Part shown: piece by piece, positions 59,442 to 64,000 of the stretch
Position numbering within the stretch: the stretch's first letter is position 1
Layout of the letters: each line of letters begins with the position of its first letter
Origin: Pseudopyrenochaeta lycopersici
Taxonomy: Eukaryota > Ascomycota > Dothideomycetes > Pleosporales > Pseudopyrenochaetaceae
Reading direction: 5' to 3'
NCBI GenBank assembly: GCA_003313425.1
Contig: NHZP01000087.1
Location: 55,950-119,949 of the forward strand
Length of the DNA: 64,000 nt
Notes under the pieces: model-generated
Database searches by the model: none
What the model saw: only the letters and a program-made list of their open reading frames with translations
Told to the model about the DNA's origin: nothing
Made by a program: the position numbers and the translations under genes

Positions 59442-60991
59442 GAATACTATAGTAGTAAAATAAATCTTATTAACTATATATTCTTTATAAGTATAATAAG
59501 AATATTTTTTAGGCTAGTTTACGTATTAGCTACCTATTTATTATAAGTATAAGGAACTAACTATTTAGTACTCTATCTTACTTATTACTTTCTAGTAAGT
59601 AAATAGTATTACTATATACTCTTACTATTAGTTATAACTTCTTATAAACACTTCTACTGCAGGCTTAGTTATTAAAGAGTTAATAGATAGTGTAACTAAT
59701 AAGTCTTTATAGAAAGAAGAAAGGCTTATATATATTAACGTAGCATGGGACTACTATATACCCTTAGCGTTTATTAAAGTACTAAGTAATACCTTAGCTT
59801 ATTTAATAGTTAGTTAATAATCCTCTAAGAGGAGCTTTCGCTTTAATAGCTAAAAGAAACTATTATTTAAAGGTAGGTAATCCTCTTTTACCTTCTTATT
59901 ATCTTAGTCTTTACTCTCCTATTTCTCTAGGCTACTACTAGAGCGAATTATATAATTTATAGAATTTATTAAGTAGTTTAGATTAGAGTATATTAGTTTA
60001 AGCTTCTTAAGCTAGTTTCTATTTTTACTCTTAATCTCTTATAGTATTTCTATATTCTTCTTTACTAATTCTTATAGCTTACTAAAGCTAACTATATCTT
60101 TAAATATATAGTTCTAGTAAGTCTTCTATACCTAAGGAAATTATAGAATATAATACCTAGTATTAGCTAGTTTATTAAAGCTAGTACTTATTATATCTGC
60201 GATAAAGAGTTACTTAAATAAGTTAATTAGCTAAGGCAGTATCTCTTATTCTACCCTAACGTTAAGCTTAGAGCTAGAGAGAGAAAAAGGTATTTCTTAG
60301 AAGTATCTAAGTCTATTAAGAAAAATAATATCCTTTTTAGCTATACTATACTAGCCTACCTTATTAATAACGCGAAATATTAGCTTAATATTAAAATAGT
60401 ATATCTAATTCTTATTCTCTAGGCATCTACTATAGAATAATATCTACTATAACTTCTTTATCCTAAGTTCTTATTTATCTATTAGATAGTAGCGGCTACC
60501 TATAATAGTAAAATTAGTAGTATCTCTTAGCCCTTAGATATAGTCTTTCTTTAACTTAATAAATCTATTATTTATATAAAATAAGTAGTAAGGTTTATCT
60601 TCTCTCTTTAGCACTAGACCTTCCTATTACTATATAATAGCTTAAGAGAATACCTTGTAAAGCTCTTTAGGGGCATAGCGAGAGAAGAAATTAATATTCT
60701 TATAGCTACTACTAGCTGCTTAGCTAGGAGTATAGTAGACTAGTAAGTAAAGTTACTGCTAGCGTGTATTATAAGTATATATTATGTAAGAGGTGTTATT
60801 ATATATAAGTAGATTATAAAATATAACTATAAGATACTTATTAATTTTAGTAGGTAAATCTTCCTTAGTTCTAAGGAATTAGCTAGATTATAGCACATAC
60901 TTATAGATCTTATAGAAGGGTTTAATCTACTTACTATAATTATTCTAGACTAGTAGCTCTCTCTCTAGAATATATTACTTCTTAATTATAT
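59442..60991 (-). pseudogene. ATP-dependent DNA ligase-like pseudogene, RIP-degraded, N-terminus cut off
   Basis: The minus strand keeps one frame with TAG/TAA at former Gln codons. It includes DLPTKINKYLIVIFY (about 60820), INFFSRYAPKELYKVF, QEGLVLKREDKPYYLFYINN (about 60590-60640), RFIKLKKDYI, ITR-like TTNFTIIGSRYY, YFNIKLIFRVI, SIAKKDIIFLNRLRYF, FNKLANTRYYIL and FKDIVSFSKL. EGLVLK corresponds to ligase motif IV and FIKLKKDY to motif V of ATP-dependent ligases. The upstream KxDG active-site lysine motif would lie right of 60990, where element E-prime is inserted. Resembles the DNA-ligase-like proteins found in several ascomycete genomes. Cannot be functional. Confidence 0.68.
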
Positions 60992-61216
60992 TGTTACGGT
61001 AACTACCGTGGTTCCCGCAACACCTGAATTGGCTAGCCCTGTTGAGGCCTGAGCTCGAGCACAGGCCTAGCCCCTAAGTATTCTTCTGCACCTAAGTTTC
61101 TGTTCTCTTCTCTTCTTTACGCAACGTCTTATATTACACCTAAGATTATACGTAGTATAATAATTAAGCTATTAGTTAAGCGTTAGAATCCTTACTTATA
61201 GCCTCTTATAATATTA
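60992..61216 (+). repeat. 5' LTR of E-prime
   Basis: Starts TGTTACGGTAACTACCGTGG and ends near ATAATATTA (CA end mutated). The right half is RIPed, the left half keeps CA/TG. Confidence 0.8.
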
Positions 61217-61229
61217 TGTTACGTTATTT

Positions 61230-64000
61230 ACTATAGCCTCTTAAGAAAATATAGATCTATTTTAGCTTATCCTATAATAGCTGTAGGAACTAAGAGTTAG
61301 TAGTAAAGCGTTAAAAGCTAGAAATAAAGCCTTATAGGCCTCCTTATCTAAGCAGGAAGCCTACTATTATAAAGAGATAGTAACTCTACGCTAAGAACTT
61401 AAGGTAGTTAAGATAAAGTCTGCTACTACCCTAGCTATTATAATAACTAAAGCTAAGAGCTAACTAGGTAATAAAGAGATATTATCTAGTAATAGATCCT
61501 CTCCTATAACTCTTACTCTACTTATAACCTAAACCTCTCTTTCTAAACCTCTTATAATTAGGCTAAAATTAGAATAACTCTCTAACCTACCTACGTTTAG
61601 TAGAAGAAAGAAAGACCTCCTACTCTTCCTAATAAAACTATAATATAAGTTAAAAGGAAACGCTAATTAATTTATAAATAAAGAAGCCGCCTAATCTACG
61701 CACACTCTTGTTTTAAGCATAACCCTGCTATACTAGTAGACCCTCTTATAGATAAAGATATTATAACTATAGATTAACTTATTAGATTCTTTAACGCTAC
61801 CTATAGAGATCTAAACTAAGAACTTACTGCGTAGAGCTAATTAGATAACTTAAAATAAGGAAAGAAGAACTTCCTATCCTACTTCGCGGATTTTAGAAGG
61901 CTAGTAGCTAATACTAACCTAAATAAAAGAGCCTAGATTAACTAACTCTGCTACTCTCTCTCTAATAATTTAAGAAGAGTTATAGTTAGTATACTAATCC
62001 TTTAGTCCCTAAATAATTATATAAACCTAATTATATTATATAATAATAATTTACGTTACCTGCTATCTTAACCTAAATAACGCTAGTATCTAATAGAAAT
62101 AGAGATTAATATTACTAACTACGTACTTGTTAGTTCTGCAGAGCGTTAAAAATAGATTAAGGAAAGACGCTATTTTAAATGCGACTCTAAAGATTATATC
62201 TCCTGTTACTACTCTATTCTCTTACCCTAACTATATATAAATAGTTATTATCTATAGTTACTAAAAAGCCCTTAGAGTTATAGATCCTTAACCTTAACTA
62301 GTAGCTTAAGATAATCTCGCAGACGTAAAGCAGCTTGTTCCTACTCTCGCAAGAGAAAAGCCTTGTCCTAAAGATAAGTCGCTCCCTAGAACTACGTACT
62401 TACTAAATCTCTACTAAAATCTAAGCTACGCCCTATTAAGACTTATAGAAATATAGTATAACTATACCCTACTTAATCTAATAAGGCCTTATAAAGAGTA
62501 ACCTAAAAGCCCTTATTAATACTAGAGTAACTAGTATTAGTTATATCTATAGAGATCTCGCGCGTAACCTAAAACTAAATTTAATACTACTACTTTACGT
62601 TATATACCTAACTAGATTTACTAGAACTATACTTAATAGTAGAGAAGTCTCTTATACTATTAACCTAACCCTCTGCTATAGAAACTATATAGAGAACCTG
62701 TACCTATACGTTATAAACATAGGCTATTATAATATAATCCTTAGCTAACCTTAGATATATAAGTATAAGATTAGCGTAGATTATAAGTATAAACAGCTAA
62801 AGTTTAACACTTAATAGTGCACTAAACGCTACCTACGCAAGAACTATAATACGAACCTACTAAAGACTAAAGCCTTAGCTAGTGTACTAGTCTATACTAG
62901 TTACTTTAGGCCTACTTACTTAAACTTAACTATCTAATACTAACATAACTACTAGTTACTTAAGATAAATTACTAACTAAAAGAACCTGTAGAAGAGTCC
63001 CTAGAGACTCCTGCTTTAAGACCTAATAGAGAAGAAGAACCTAACTTCTTATCTTAACCTAACCTAGACATATACTGTATTAGAGCTAAACTACTTATTT
63101 ACCTAGCTAAGAAGTAAGACTATAAAATATTCGCAGTATTAATCGCTAATATTAATAAAGCCCTTACTCCTAAGACTTATAATAACCTAGCTACTAAGGT
63201 GCCTACTAAATATTATAATCTGCTTATAGTCTTTTCGCGACAAGAGTTAGATTAGCTACCTAAAAGATAGCTATATAATTATAAGATTAACCTTAAGGAA
63301 GGTAAATAACCTAACTTTAGGCTACTATATAGTATGTCCTAGAATAAGCTACTTATATTACGTAAATACCTTAAAGATAACCTCTTAAAAGGCTTTATCT
63401 AAGCTAGCTTATCCTCTATTACTTTACCTGTTATCTTTATTAAGAAACTAAGAGGAGGCCTTTAATTCTGTATAGACTACTAAGGCCTTAATACTATTAC
63501 TATTAAGAATTAATACTTAATACTCTTAATCTAGGAAACCCTAAACTAACTTAGTAAAGCTAAGTACTATATAAAGCTTAATATTATTACTGCCTTTAAC
63601 TACCTCTATATTATAGAAGGAGACAAATAGCTAACTGCCTTCTATACAAGATACAGTATGTTTAAGTACCTTATTATACCCTTTAGCTTAGCTAATACGC
63701 TAAGCACGTTCTAACACTTTATAAATAACGTCCTACGTCTATACCTAGATATTTCTTATACTACCTACTTTAATAATATCTTAATCTATAGTAAGAACCT
63801 ATAAGAGTACTAAGAATATGTCTAATCTGTCCTTAGAGCCTTATAAGAAGCTAGATTATAACTTAACGTTAATAAGTGTAAGTTCTACTAATCTAAGGTT
63901 ATATACCTAGGCTACGTAATTACTATAAGCAGAGTAAAGATAGACTCTAGAAAGGTTTAAACTATCTAAGACTAGGAATACTTAAGGAACGTAAAAAGAC
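61230..64000 (+). pseudogene. gag-pol of E-prime (partial), RIP-inactivated
   Basis: Protease-like region at about 62520-62800, with VTSISYIYRDLARNLKLNLI and GYYNIILS (the ILGxPW-type box). RT at about 63350-64000, with ITAFNYLYIIEGDK, MFKYLIIPFSLANTLSTF, TTYFNNILIYSKNL (about 63760-63800, catalytic FADD read FNN) and VIYLGYVITISRVKIDSRKV. TAG/TAA stops throughout. The product continues beyond the window. Confidence 0.8.

Larger units (their letters stand above)
60992..64000 (+). mobile_element. Ty3/Gypsy chromovirus E-prime, inverted copy of E, cut by the window end
   Basis: The 5' LTR 60992-61216 is the reverse complement of the E LTR. The internal sequence matches E (27822 downwards) closely, with both copies carrying the same kind of RIP stops. 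It runs through gag, protease and the middle of RT, ending inside the KVQTIQDWEY-type block. It interrupts the ligase-like pseudogene. Confidence 0.85.

Overview
The window looks like the repeat-rich, probably subtelomeric DNA of a filamentous ascomycete (Pezizomycotina). Most of it is AT-rich. CpA and TpG are strongly depleted, TpA is over-abundant, and former CAG/CAA/TGG codons read as TAG/TAA. This is the mark of repeat-induced point mutation (RIP). Several Ty3/Gypsy retrotransposons, pogo/Fot1-type elements and a Tc1-type element are nested in one another. The only fully intact host-type gene is a FAD-dependent monooxygenase (37.5-39.0 kb, minus), in an unmutated GC-rich island of about 3 kb. 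I saw no rRNA, tRNA or CRISPR.

Layout. 1-2.1 kb: remnant of a fungal telomere-linked RecQ-like helicase gene with long Q/E-coding repeats and no visible helicase motor. 2.3-3.1 kb: diverged tandem repeat. 3.1-12.9 kb: 5'-truncated, heavily RIPed copy (A) of a giant Gypsy element. 13.0-21.9 kb: Gypsy chromovirus D, with pogo element P1 inside its 5' LTR. 22.1-22.5 kb: solo LTR. 22.5-28.05 kb: chromovirus E. 28.05-32.1 kb: degraded stand-alone homologue (C) of the giant element's third ORF, split by a 1.2-kb pogo deletion derivative (P4). 32.1-36.5 kb: unrecognised RIPed DNA and a degraded pogo transposase (P2). 36.5-39.5 kb: the unmutated island. 39.5-41.6 kb: pogo transposase P3. 41.8-43.9 kb: complete pogo element P5. 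45.0-58.0 kb: complete giant Gypsy element B. 58.1-59.4 kb: Tc1-type element P6. 59.4-61.0 kb: RIPed ATP-dependent DNA ligase-like pseudogene. 61.0-64.0 kb: start of a second, inverted copy of E, cut by the window end.

The most interesting object is the giant element. B is 13,011 bp, has 372-bp LTRs that differ at two positions, and sits between 4-bp GTAA target duplications. Besides a gag-pol reading frame it carries a third frame of about 1,300 codons in the place where env would lie. That frame has the layout of a 2-oxoglutarate/Fe(II) dioxygenase: an HxD-like site, then an HGST site exactly 103 codons later, then Arg. The 103-codon spacing is the same in copy A and in stand-alone copy C. 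This suggests a captured oxygenase-like gene family. All copies here are damaged, and the metal-site residues are changed in the way RIP would change them.

Order of events, inferred: the helicase, ligase and oxygenase-like genes were hit by RIP and served as landing sites. Gypsy elements inserted next. The pogo and Tc1 elements, whose ORFs are less mutated, came in later.
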